DNA from: Pseudonocardia sp. EC080619-01
GTDB taxonomy: Bacteria; Actinomycetota; Actinomycetes; Mycobacteriales; Pseudonocardiaceae
Direction of reading: 5' to 3'
Assembly (NCBI RefSeq): GCF_001420995.1
Contig: NZ_CP012184.1
Span: 2,402,501 to 2,466,500, forward strand
DNA length: 64,000 nucleotides
Shown here: piece by piece, positions 56,342 through 64,000 of the stretch
Position numbering within the stretch: position 1 is the first letter of the stretch
Layout: every line of letters begins with the position of its first letter
Notes under the pieces: generated by a model
Seen by the model: the letters and a program-made list of their open reading frames with translations, nothing else
The model's database searches: none
Told to the model about the DNA's origin: nothing
Position numbers and translations under genes: made by a program

Positions 56342-56941
56342 GTGCCGCAGATGTCGCTGTTCTCCGCGGAGGCCCGGCCGGCCGGGCTGACCGACCTGGC
56401 CGGGCTGCTCTGCGGGCCCGGGCGGATCGAGCGGTTCGGCGCCGGGGACACCGCCCGGTTCGACGTACCGCTCCCGTTCGAGGGCCGGGAGCGCGCGCTG
56501 GCCGCACTGGCCGCCGCCCGCGGCGTCACCCTGGCGCCGGGCGCGTCCGGCATGCGCAGCGCGTTCCGGCGCGATCTCGTGCCGCTCGCCCGCACCTGGT
56601 GCACCCCCGACGGCCGCAAGCAGGTTCCACCGGACTTCCAGCTCGACGGGGCCGCGCTGCGGCTCTGGGCGCTCGCCGCGGGCGTCGGTGACCTGCGCGG
56701 CGGGCACCTTCTGCTGCTCGACCCGCACGCGCCGTGGACGCACGGGCCGCTCATCGCCGCGGCGACCCGGGCCGGTCTTCCCCCGGCGCGGCTCGCGACC
56801 GGGGAACACGGGGCCCCCGGTCCGGCGTTGCGACTGCACGGCACCCGTCGCATGGCTCGCCTGGTCGAACTGGTGGGTCCGGCGCCGAGCACGCTCGGTG
56901 CGTCCGAGTGGCCCCGGCACCACGGCCGACCGGCCGCCTGA
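56342..56941 (+). CDS. conserved actinobacterial hypothetical protein (Rv3647c-like position)
   Basis: 199 residues from GTG 56342 (or 196 from ATG 56351, MSLFSAEARPAGL). No signal, membrane segment or catalytic motif recognised; conserved-looking blocks are LTDLAGLLCGPGRIERFG, AFRRDLVPLARTWCTPDGRK and LRLHGTRRMARLVELVG. It sits just upstream of topA, as does Rv3647c in M. tuberculosis. Function unknown. Confidence 0.75.
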   Translation: MPQMSLFSAEARPAGLTDLAGLLCGPGRIERFGAGDTARFDVPLPFEGRERALAALAAARGVTLAPGASGMRSAFRRDLVPLARTWCTPDGRKQVPPDFQLDGAALRLWALAAGVGDLRGGHLLLLDPHAPWTHGPLIAAATRAGLPPARLATGEHGAPGPALRLHGTRRMARLVELVGPAPSTLGASEWPRHHGRPAA

Positions 56942-57170
56942 CCTGCCGAACTCCGGCTCCGGCTACGCTGGCGACTCGCCCGGCCACGGTGGCGCAACCC
57001 ACGGCACCGGGTGGCGACGGTGTGAGATCGTGCGATCGTCGACCGGATACGGACGCGTAGAGCGACCACTCCGGCACGCTCTGCGGGTGCACCGACAGCA
57101 CGGTGGAGCACGGCTACGGCGCAGTCGTCGCAACAGGCGCGACGCCGCCGAGGAGATGAGGTAGGACCAC

Positions 57171-60074
57171 GTGGCAGCAGCGACAACGGGAACGGGTTCG
57201 GCACGCACGTCGGGGGGCAGCACTCGCAAGCCCACCTCGACGGCGAGCGCGTCCGACCGTCCGGTCCGCCGCCTGGTGATCGTCGAGTCGCCGAGCAAGG
57301 CCAAGAAGATCCAGCCCTACCTGGGCAACGACTACGTCGTGGAGTCCTCCGTCGGCCACATCCGCGACCTCCCACGGGGGGCCGCCGACGTCCCGGCGAA
57401 GTACAAGGGCGAGTCCTGGGCGCGGCTCGGTGTCGACGTCGACAACCAGTTCAGCCCGCTCTACATCGTGACGCCGGAGAAGAAGAGCACCGTCTCCGAG
57501 CTGCGCGAGGCCCTCAAGACGGTCGACGAGCTCCTGCTCGCGACGGACCCCGACCGCGAGGGCGAGGCCATCGCCTGGCACCTCCTGGAGACCCTCAAGC
57601 CGAAGGTCCCGGTCCGGCGGATGGTCTTCCACGAGATCACCGAGTCGGCGATCCGGGCGGCAGCGGAGAACACCCGAGAGCTCGACCAGGACCTGGTCGA
57701 CGCCCAGGAGACCCGCCGCATCCTGGACCGGCTCTACGGCTACGAGGTCTCCCCCGTGCTGTGGAAGAAGGTCATGCCGAAGCTCTCGGCGGGCCGCGTG
57801 CAGTCGGTGGTCACCCGGCTCGTCGTGCAGCGCGAGCGGGACCGGATCGCGTTCCGCTCCGCCGAGTACTGGGACATCTCCGCGACCCTCGACGCCGGCG
57901 CCGAGGCGACCCCGCGGACGTTCGGCGCCCGCCTGGTCCAGGTCGACGAGCGCCGCGTCGCGACCGGCCGCGACTTCGACTCGCTCGGGCAGCTGAAGAA
58001 GGCGGCCCAGAACAACAGCGCCGACGTCGTCGTCCTGAACGAGGCCGAGGCCCGCCGGCTCGCCGAGGGGCTCGAGGGCCGGAACCTGACCGTCGACTCG
58101 GTCGAGTCCAAGCCGTACACCCGCAAGCCGTACGCGCCGTTCACCACGTCGACGCTGCAGCAGGAGGCGGGCCGCAAGCTGCGGTTCTCGTCGGAGCGCA
58201 CGATGCGCAGCGCGCAGCGGCTCTACGAGAACGGCTACATCACGTACATGCGTACGGACTCGACCACGCTGTCCGACGCCGCGATCCAGGCCGCCCGCGC
58301 CCAGGCCCGGGAGCTCTACGGCGACGCCTACGTCGCCGACAAGCCGCGCCAGTACACCCGCAAGGTGAAGAACGCGCAGGAGGCCCACGAGGCGATCCGC
58401 CCGGCCGGCGAGTCGTTCCGGACCCCGGGGGCGATCGCCCGCGAGGTCGACGGCGACGACTTCCGGCTCTACGAGCTCGTCTGGCAGCGCACGATCGCGT
58501 CCCAGATGAACGACGCCCGCGGCACCACCGTGAGCGTCCGGATCGGTGGGACGGCCGGCACCGGCGAGAAGGTCGTGTTCGCGTCGTCCGGACGGACGAT
58601 CACCTTCCCGGGCTTCCTCAAGGCCTACGTCGAGACCGTCGACGACGGCTCCAAGGAGCAGGCCGACGACGCCGAGTCCCGCCTGCCCGAGCTCACCGAG
58701 GGCCAGACGCTCACCGCCGACGAGCTCACCCCCGACGGGCACTCGACCAGCCCGCCGTCGCGCTACACCGAGCCGGCGCTGGTCAAGGTCATGGAGGAGC
58801 TGGGGATCGGCAGGCCGTCGACGTACGCGTCGACGATCAAGACCATCCTCGACCGCGGCTACGTCTGGAAGAAGGGCTCCGCGCTCGTCCCGTCCTGGGT
58901 GGCGTTCGCCGTCGTCGGGCTCATGGAGCAGCACTTCGGCCAGCTCGTCGACTACGACTTCACCGCCGAGATGGAGGACGACCTCGACTCCATCGCCTCC
59001 GGGAACGACTCCCGGGTGCACTGGCTGTCCGGCTTCTACTTCGGGTCCGAGGACGCCGCGCCGGACGACACCGGGTCGGAGATCGCGAAGGCGGGTGGGC
59101 TGAAGAAGCTCGTCGGCTCGAACCTCGAGGAGATCGACGCCCGCACGGTCAACTCGATCGTCATGTTCGCCGACGCCGCGGGCCGCGACGTCGTCGTGCG
59201 GGTCGGCCGGTACGGGCCGTACCTCGAGCGGATCGTCGACGGCGAGTCCCAGCGCGCCAACCTCACCGACGGCCTGCCGCCGGACGAGCTGACCGAGGAG
59301 ATCGCCGAGAAGCTGTTCTCGGTGCCGCAGGAGGGCCGCAAGCTGGGCACCGACCCGGTGACCGGCCACGAGGTCGTCGCGAAGGAGGGCCGGTTCGGGC
59401 CCTACGTGACCGAGCTCCTGCCCGAGCCGGAGGTGCCCGAGGGTGCCAAGAAGAAGCCGGCGAAGCCGAAGCCGCGGACCGGGTCGCTGTTCAAGACGAT
59501 GTCGGTCGACACCATCACCCTGGACGAGGCGCTGAAGCTGCTGTCGCTGCCGCGCGTCGTCGGCAACGACCCGGAGTCCGGTGACGAGATCACCGCGCAG
59601 AACGGCCGCTACGGGCCGTACCTGAAGAAGGGCACCGACTCGCGGTCGCTGGCCGACGAGGAGCAGCTGTTCACGGTGACCCTCGAGGAGGCGCTGGAGC
59701 TCTACAAGCAGCCCAAGCAGCGCGGCCGCGGGCGGGGCGCCGCCCAGCCGCCGCTGCGCGAGCTCGGCGAGGACCCGTCGACCAGCAAGAAGATGGTGAT
59801 CAAGGACGGCCGGTTCGGGCCGTACGTCACCGACGGCGAGACCAACGCCAGCCTGCGCAAGGGCGACGAGGTCGAGGCGCTCACCGACGAGCGCGCCTCC
59901 GAGCTGCTCGCAGAGCGCCGCGCGAAGGCCCCGGCGAAGAAGAAGCCGGCCCCGCGCAGGACGGCGGCGGCGTCGAAGAGCGGCGGGTCGACGGCCCGCA
60001 GCACGGCCAAGAAGACCGGGACGACGGCCGCGAAGAAGCCGGCGACGCGCACGCGCAAGTCGCCGACGACCTGA
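57171..60074 (+). CDS. topA: DNA topoisomerase I
   Basis: 967 residues. Toprim domain VIVESPSKAKKIQPYLG and DPDREGEAIAWHL, the catalytic tyrosine in YITYMRTDSTT near residue 360, then C-terminal repeats of the mycobacterial type (GRFGPYVTE, NGRYGPYLK and GRFGPYVTDG) instead of Cys4 zinc fingers. It ends in a Lys/Ala/Thr-rich tail typical of actinobacterial TopA, which aids processivity. It relaxes negative supercoils in one-strand steps. GTG start at 57171; ends before a very strong terminator. Confidence 0.98.
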   Translation: MAAATTGTGSARTSGGSTRKPTSTASASDRPVRRLVIVESPSKAKKIQPYLGNDYVVESSVGHIRDLPRGAADVPAKYKGESWARLGVDVDNQFSPLYIVTPEKKSTVSELREALKTVDELLLATDPDREGEAIAWHLLETLKPKVPVRRMVFHEITESAIRAAAENTRELDQDLVDAQETRRILDRLYGYEVSPVLWKKVMPKLSAGRVQSVVTRLVVQRERDRIAFRSAEYWDISATLDAGAEATPRTFGARLVQVDERRVATGRDFDSLGQLKKAAQNNSADVVVLNEAEARRLAEGLEGRNLTVDSVESKPYTRKPYAPFTTSTLQQEAGRKLRFSSERTMRSAQRLYENGYITYMRTDSTTLSDAAIQAARAQARELYGDAYVADKPRQYTRKVKNAQEAHEAIRPAGESFRTPGAIAREVDGDDFRLYELVWQRTIASQMNDARGTTVSVRIGGTAGTGEKVVFASSGRTITFPGFLKAYVETVDDGSKEQADDAESRLPELTEGQTLTADELTPDGHSTSPPSRYTEPALVKVMEELGIGRPSTYASTIKTILDRGYVWKKGSALVPSWVAFAVVGLMEQHFGQLVDYDFTAEMEDDLDSIASGNDSRVHWLSGFYFGSEDAAPDDTGSEIAKAGGLKKLVGSNLEEIDARTVNSIVMFADAAGRDVVVRVGRYGPYLERIVDGESQRANLTDGLPPDELTEEIAEKLFSVPQEGRKLGTDPVTGHEVVAKEGRFGPYVTELLPEPEVPEGAKKKPAKPKPRTGSLFKTMSVDTITLDEALKLLSLPRVVGNDPESGDEITAQNGRYGPYLKKGTDSRSLADEEQLFTVTLEEALELYKQPKQRGRGRGAAQPPLRELGEDPSTSKKMVIKDGRFGPYVTDGETNASLRKGDEVEALTDERASELLAERRAKAPAKKKPAPRRTAAASKSGGSTARSTAKKTGTTAAKKPATRTRKSPTT

Positions 60075-60087
60075 CCGTCGCACACGA

Positions 60088-60124
60088 GAGGGCCCCGTCC
60101 GGCACGTCGCCGGGCGGGGCCCTC
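60088..60124. terminator. bidirectional terminator between topA and the YqeY gene
   Basis: 15-bp arms (60088-60102 and 60110-60124) with one G-U pair and a 7-base loop; CACAC before and TGTGTG after extend the stem. It lies between convergent genes. Confidence 0.82.
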
Positions 60125-60167
60125 CCTGTGTGGTGCGTGCCGAGGCTGCGCACCCTCAGGCGCGCGC

Positions 60168-60641
60168 TCAGCCCCCGGAGAGGGCCTTCTTGACGGCGGC
60201 GGCGACCCGGCCGCCCTCGGCGCGACCGGCCGCGGCGGCGTTGGCCTTCTTCATGACCTGGCCCATCTGCTTCATCCCCGGCGCCGCACCGGTCTCCGCC
60301 TCCACCTCGGCGACGGCGGCGCGGGCCAGGCCGGCCACCTCGTCGTCATCGAGCTGGGTGGGCAGGTAGCGGGCCAGGACGTCACCCTCGGCGCGCTCGC
60401 GGGCGGCCTGCTCGGTGCGGCCGCCGTCGGCGAACGCCTGTGCCGACTCGGCCCGGCGCTTGGTCTCCTTGGTGAGGACGGTGCGGACCTCGTCGTCGGT
60501 CAGCTCCCGGGCCGACTCCCCCGCCACCTCGGCCGTCCCGATCGCGGTCAGCGCCGAACGCAGGGTCGTCCGGACCAGCTCGTCCCGGGCCTTCATGGCG
60601 GCCGTCAGGTCGGTCCGCAGCTGCTCCTTGAGGGTGCTCAC
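60168..60641 (-). CDS. GatB/YqeY-domain protein
   Basis: 157 residues from GTG 60641 (VSTLKEQLRTDLTAAMKA). Two helical modules as in YqeY: LRTTLRSAL-type helix and an EAEYLPTQL-like block (DVLARYLPTQLDDDEVAGLA), ending GRAEGGRVAAAVKKAL. The family resembles the tRNA-binding tail of GatB; a link to amidated tRNA is assumed, not shown. Its start is 38 bp from the divergent phosphoesterase gene. Confidence 0.92.
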   Translation of the reverse strand: MSTLKEQLRTDLTAAMKARDELVRTTLRSALTAIGTAEVAGESARELTDDEVRTVLTKETKRRAESAQAFADGGRTEQAARERAEGDVLARYLPTQLDDDEVAGLARAAVAEVEAETGAAPGMKQMGQVMKKANAAAAGRAEGGRVAAAVKKALSGG

Positions 60642-60679
60642 GGCTGGCCACGATAGTCCTGAGCCGTAGGCTGGAGCGC

Positions 60680-61630
60680 GTGAGTACCGCCCGCACCCTC
60701 GCCAGCCTGGCCGCCGGAACCGTCGCGACCGGAGCCGCCGGGCTCGGGTACGCGGCGGGCGTCGAGCGGCGGCACTGGACGCTGCGGCAGGTCGAACTTC
60801 CGGTGCTCGACCCGGGGGCACGGTCCCTGCGCATCCTGCACCTGTCGGACTTCCACCTCACCCCCGGCCAGCGCAGCAAGATCCGCTGGATCGCGTCGCT
60901 GGCCGCGCTCGAGCCCGATCTCGTGATCGACACCGGGGACAACCTGGCGCACCCGGACGCCGTGCCGAACGTCCTCACCGCGCTCGGGCCGCTGCTCCAC
61001 CGGCCGGGCGCGTTCGTCTTCGGCAGCAACGACTACTACGGCCCCACCGCGAAGAACCCGGCCCGCTACCTGCGCCGCGGCGACACCCGCCGGGTGCACG
61101 GCGCGCCGCTGCCCTGGCAGGACCTGCGCGCCGCGTTCCGCGAGCACGGCTGGGTCGACGCGACGCACGCCCGGCACCTGCTGGAGGTGGACGGCCGCAC
61201 CGTCCGGATCGCCGGCGTCGACGACCCGCACCTCAACCGGGACCGCTACCCGCGGATCGCCGGCCACGACGCCGACGCCGACCTCCGGCTCGGCCTCACC
61301 CACTCGCCCGAACCGCGGGTGCTGGACGGGTTCGCCGCCGACGGCTACGACCTGGTCCTCGCCGGCCACACGCACGGCGGGCAGCTGCGCCTGCCCGGTT
61401 ACGGGGCGATCGTCACCAACTGCGGGATCGACCGGTCCCGGGCCCGCGGAGCGAGCCGCTGGGGCAGCCACACCCGGCTGCACGTGTCCGCCGGGCTGGG
61501 CACCTCGCCGTACGCGCCGGTCCGGTTCGCCTGCCCGCCCGAGGCCTCGCTGCTGACCCTCGTGCCGCGTCCGACCAGCGCCGATGCGGGGAGGGCCACC
61601 CCCGCGCAGGCCGTGCCGGGCGTCGGGTAG
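60680..61630 (+). CDS. membrane-anchored calcineurin-like metallophosphoesterase (YkuE-type)
   Basis: 316 residues from GTG 60680. An N-terminal hydrophobic segment (LASLAAGTVATGAAGLGYAA) anchors it; the metal ligands follow in order: HLSDFHL (DxH), DTGDNL (GD), GSNDYYG in place of GNH, LTHSPE and AGHTHGGQLRLPG. The family acts on lipid-linked phosphates or UDP-diacylglucosamine-type substrates. The GNH histidine is Asp, a known variant in this branch. A tRNA gene follows 47 bp later. Confidence 0.92.
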   Translation: MSTARTLASLAAGTVATGAAGLGYAAGVERRHWTLRQVELPVLDPGARSLRILHLSDFHLTPGQRSKIRWIASLAALEPDLVIDTGDNLAHPDAVPNVLTALGPLLHRPGAFVFGSNDYYGPTAKNPARYLRRGDTRRVHGAPLPWQDLRAAFREHGWVDATHARHLLEVDGRTVRIAGVDDPHLNRDRYPRIAGHDADADLRLGLTHSPEPRVLDGFAADGYDLVLAGHTHGGQLRLPGYGAIVTNCGIDRSRARGASRWGSHTRLHVSAGLGTSPYAPVRFACPPEASLLTLVPRPTSADAGRATPAQAVPGVG

Positions 61631-61677
61631 AGTTCTCAACGGCTCGCAGGAGACCCCAGGTCGACGCCCGGGCCACT

Positions 61678-61754
<77 letters not shown>

Positions 61755-61757
61755 CAC

Positions 61758-61806
61758 AAAGGCCCTGGTCAGAGACTCGATCGAGAGTCGCGGACCAGGG
61801 CTTTCG
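61758..61806 (+). terminator. terminator of the tRNA-Pro gene
   Basis: GCCCTGGTC (61762-61770) pairs with GACCAGGGC (61793-61801); the loop holds a second stem GACTC/GAGTC. TTTCGTC follows, and AAAG precedes, giving a U-containing tail. Confidence 0.8.
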
Positions 61807-61843
61807 TCGTGCGTCCGGACAGCCGTGGTGCGCCCGCGCCCCC

Positions 61844-62578
61844 TCAGACCTGGGCGTACCCACCGTCGACGGCGAGCTCCGAACCGTTGACGTAGCTGGA
61901 CGCGTCCGAGGCGAGGAAGACGGCGGCCGCGGCGATCTCCTCGGGCTCGGCCAGCCTGCCGAGCGGAACCGAGGCCCCGGCGGCGGCGAGCTCGTCGGGC
62001 GGGAGCAGGTCGACCAGCCCCTGCGTGCGGGTACCCCCGGGAGAGAGCACGTTGATCCGGTACCGGCGTTCACCGGCGCCGTGGGCGAACCCGCGAACCA
62101 GGTTGCGGATCGCAGCCTTGGTCGCCCCGTACACGGGCAGGTAGGACTCGGGCCGTGAGACCGCCGTCGATCCGGTCAGGATGATCGACGCCCCGGGCGA
62201 GAGCAGCGGCAGCGCCTTCTGCACGGTGAACAGCGAGCCCTTCACGTTGGTGGTGAACATCGCGTCGAACTGCTCCTCGGTGATCTCGCCCAGCGGCGCC
62301 ACGATCCCGATCCCGGCGTTGGCGACCAGGACGTCGATCCGGCCCGCCTGCTCGGCGACCGTGGCGTAGAGCGCATCGAGGTCGTCGAGCCGACCCACGT
62401 CGCAGCGGATCCCGGTCACCCCGGGACCGAGCTCGGCCACGACCTCGTCGAGCTGCTCCTGCCGGCGGCCGACGACGAACACCCGCGCCCCCTCGGCACG
62501 GAAGGCCCGCGCGATCGCCAGCCCGATACCCGCGTTCGCACCGGTCACGACCGCGACCTTGTTCTCCAGAACCGGCAT
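61844..62578 (-). CDS. SDR-family oxidoreductase under TetR control
   Basis: 244 residues from ATG 62578 (AGGAG upstream). Classical SDR: TGANAGIG at residues 13-20, VANAGIG, STAVS with the catalytic Ser, YGATK, and NVLSPGGTRT. The residue after beta-2 is Arg (VVGRRQEQ), which favours NADP. Substrate unknown; the pairing of a TetR gene with a lone SDR and a dyad over its promoter suggests induction by a small organic compound or quinone. Confidence 0.88.
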   Translation of the reverse strand: MPVLENKVAVVTGANAGIGLAIARAFRAEGARVFVVGRRQEQLDEVVAELGPGVTGIRCDVGRLDDLDALYATVAEQAGRIDVLVANAGIGIVAPLGEITEEQFDAMFTTNVKGSLFTVQKALPLLSPGASIILTGSTAVSRPESYLPVYGATKAAIRNLVRGFAHGAGERRYRINVLSPGGTRTQGLVDLLPPDELAAAGASVPLGRLAEPEEIAAAAVFLASDASSYVNGSELAVDGGYAQV

Positions 62579-62594
62579 GGTGACTCCTGACCAA

Positions 62595-62646
62595 GTTGTT
62601 GACTGATCCGTCCATAACACTGGATATGGACCATTCGGTCAACAAC
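62595..62646. promoter_or_regulatory. 52-bp dyad operator over the SDR promoter
   Basis: GTTGTTGAC (62595-62603) and GTCAACAAC (62638-62646) are perfect inverted arms; TCCATA (62611-62616) and TATGGA (62625-62630) form an inner pair with exactly the same centre (62620.5). The dyad covers both promoter boxes of the SDR gene, so binding would block transcription; the TetR product is the likely ligand. Confidence 0.7.
62614..62642 (-). promoter_or_regulatory. promoter of the SDR gene
   Basis: Minus strand TTGACC (62637-62642) and TGTTAT (62614-62619) are 17 bp apart, 36 bp before the ATG. Good match to the housekeeping consensus; it lies wholly within the dyad. Confidence 0.6.
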
Positions 62647-62683
62647 AAGGCCGGTGTCGTGGCTCACGACCACCCGGGGAAGC

Positions 62684-63274
62684 TCAGGGCGTGGGCAGCA
62701 GCCCGTGGAGCAGGGTCTCGGCCATGGCCGACAGGACGGCCGGGTCCTGGCCGACCCGGCCGAGGACGAGCAGGCCGAGCTGGCCGGCGAGCACTGCGTG
62801 GGCGGTCTCGTCCGGGTCGACCCGGGCTGCGACATCGCCCTCGCGCTGCGCCCGCCGTACCGCCTCGGCCAGCAGCGTGGTGGTCGCCGCGTAGCTGCGC
62901 CGGGCCTCGGTGGCCACCTCCGGGGTGCTGACGGACAGCTCCATCGCCGTGTTGGCGAGCAGGCAGCCGCGCCGGGCCTCCGTCCCGCCGGGGTCGCGCA
63001 GCGGGCCGGTCACGAAGCCGCGGATCACGTCGAGAGCGCGGTCGGCCTGGTCGAGCCAGGCTCGCAGCATCCGGTCGTTGGCCTCGTCGTACTCGCGCAG
63101 CACCCGCAGGAACAGGCTCTGCTTGTCCCCGAAGGCCCCGTACAGACTCCCCTTGCCGAGCCCGCTGGCCGCCAGGAGATCGTCGAGCGAGGTCCCCGCG
63201 TACCCGTTGTCCCAGAACGCGGCCTGCACGGACGACAGGACGCGCACCTCGTCGAACTGGCGTGGACGTGGCAT
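62684..63274 (-). CDS. TetR/AcrR-family repressor
   Basis: 196 residues. Helix-turn-helix FDEVRVLSSVQAAFWDNGYA, then LDDLLAASGLGKGSLYGAFG; ligand domain with RRGCLLANTAMELSV, typical of the YxaF/TetR_C group that controls a neighbouring oxidoreductase. ATG 63274. It is upstream of the SDR on the same strand, with the dyad in the 105-bp gap between them; self-control would need a second site near 63280, which I do not see. Confidence 0.9.
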   Translation of the reverse strand: MPRPRQFDEVRVLSSVQAAFWDNGYAGTSLDDLLAASGLGKGSLYGAFGDKQSLFLRVLREYDEANDRMLRAWLDQADRALDVIRGFVTGPLRDPGGTEARRGCLLANTAMELSVSTPEVATEARRSYAATTTLLAEAVRRAQREGDVAARVDPDETAHAVLAGQLGLLVLGRVGQDPAVLSAMAETLLHGLLPTP

Positions 63275-63449
63275 GGGCCGAGGCTAGTCATAGTGGACCG
63301 ACCGGTCCAGCACCGCACCGGAGAGCCCGCCGGATACGCGACGTTGCCGATGCGGGAACCACTCCACCGGCGCAAACCTCGTACGGCGACACGACCGGCC
63401 CGCCGGGCAGCGGCGACGGCCGGCGATGCGGCTCCGCCGGAGGTCAGCC

Positions 63450-64000
63450 ATGCGCACGAGCCTGTTCACCTACTTCCACGACAGCCCCGGACCGTCGCCG
63501 GTCGACGACTACGTCCGCGACCTCCGTGCGGCCCGCGACGAGGGGTTCGGCCAGGCCTGGACCGTCCAGCTCCCCTGGGATCCGGACGCCCTGGTCACCC
63601 TGGGGATCGCGCTGCGGGAGATCGACGGGATGACGCTCGGCACCGGGGTGCAGCCGATCCAGCTGCGGCAGCCGATGGCACTCGCCCAGTCGGCGCTCAC
63701 GCTGAACCTCGTCGGCGGCGGCCGCTTCCGCCTCGGCATCGGGCTGACCCACGCCCTGATCTGCGACGGCATGTGGGGCGTGCCGTGGGACCGGCCCCTC
63801 CGGCGCATCACCGAGTACCTCGACGGCCTCCTGCCCCTGCTGGCCGGTGACCGGGCGGACGTGACCGGGGAGCTGTACACGACCCGCGGCACGGTCGCCC
63901 TCGCCGGCGCCACCGCCCCGCCGGTGTACCTGGCCGCGCTGGGACCGCAGATGCTCCGCGTCGCCGGCCGGCGTACGGCGGGCACGATCACCTTCCTGAC
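63450..64000 (+). CDS. F420-dependent LLM-class oxidoreductase (5' part, cut by window edge)
   Basis: The first 183 residues of a luciferase-like TIM barrel: MRTSLFTYFHDSPGPSPVDD, LGTGVQPIQLRQPMALAQSA and GRFRLGIGLTHALICDGMWG match the actinobacterial F420-type subfamily (TIGR03564-like). CCGGAGG precedes ATG 63450 by 6 bases. Coenzyme F420 dependence is inferred from subfamily. The end lies beyond the window. Confidence 0.88.
   Translation, partial: MRTSLFTYFHDSPGPSPVDDYVRDLRAARDEGFGQAWTVQLPWDPDALVTLGIALREIDGMTLGTGVQPIQLRQPMALAQSALTLNLVGGGRFRLGIGLTHALICDGMWGVPWDRPLRRITEYLDGLLPLLAGDRADVTGELYTTRGTVALAGATAPPVYLAALGPQMLRVAGRRTAGTITFL

Overview
The window is very GC-rich actinobacterial chromosome with dense genes, frequent GTG starts, 1- to 8-base gene overlaps and actinobacteria-only families (DUF3073, DUF4244, septum-site protein Ssd, 6C RNA, Holin-X-like membrane protein, F420-type oxidoreductase). 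The mix suggests a Pseudonocardiaceae member, probably Pseudonocardia; that placement is inference. I see no transposase, integrase, phage module or CRISPR array: this is mostly core chromosome with a few accessory catabolic and regulatory loci.

Region 1 (1-8254): the end of a 5-oxoprolinase operon (pxpB partial, pxpC); a DivIVA-domain protein with a long Gln/Gly/Pro-rich tail followed by a single-pass membrane protein; a Nur-like Fur regulator translationally coupled to a YgfZ folate-binding protein; a DUF3073 protein; and a Nudix protein with an altered Nudix box and a probable DNA-binding C-terminus. Region 2 (8255-14738): the purine cluster purS-purQ-purL-(sterol-carrier-like)-purF-purM on the minus strand. 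Region 3 (14801-17761): small redox and hydrolase genes. Region 4 (17850-24386): a tetritol (erythritol/threitol) catabolic operon of EltD-like dehydrogenase, polyol permease, erythrulose kinase, RpiB-type isomerase and SDR, divergent from a SorC-type regulator; two matching dyads exactly 30 bp apart lie in the shared promoter. Region 5 (24400-36062): a flavoprotein, DUF6879, purC-purB, TetR, a threonine aldolase, a degenerate ABC ATPase with a YhgE/Pip membrane protein, an aminotransferase, a small exported protein flanked by RNA hairpins, and purD.

Region 6 (36156-61630) matches the Mycobacterium tuberculosis Rv3670-Rv3646c neighbourhood in reverse, as I remember that map: EphE-like hydrolase, Holin-X-like protein, acs, a degenerate Fic-like protein, the HAD hydrolase, Ssd, the tad pilus genes, an MrfA-type helicase, an Rv3647c-like protein and topA. 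The two M. tuberculosis small RNAs of this locus are matched by a clear 6C RNA between the HAD gene and ssd, and by a 438-bp gap with RNA-like structure on the other side of the HAD gene, where the RNA-polymerase-binding RNA Ms1/MTS2823 is expected. The tadE gene appears frameshifted. Region 7 (61678-64000): tRNA-Pro(CGG) with a strong terminator, a TetR/SDR pair with a 52-bp dyad over the SDR promoter, and the start of an F420-dependent oxidoreductase.

Together the window supplies nearly all of de novo purine synthesis, one sugar-alcohol pathway feeding D-erythrose 4-phosphate, acetate activation, a proton-pumping pyrophosphatase, a Flp/Tad pilus system and DNA topology functions.
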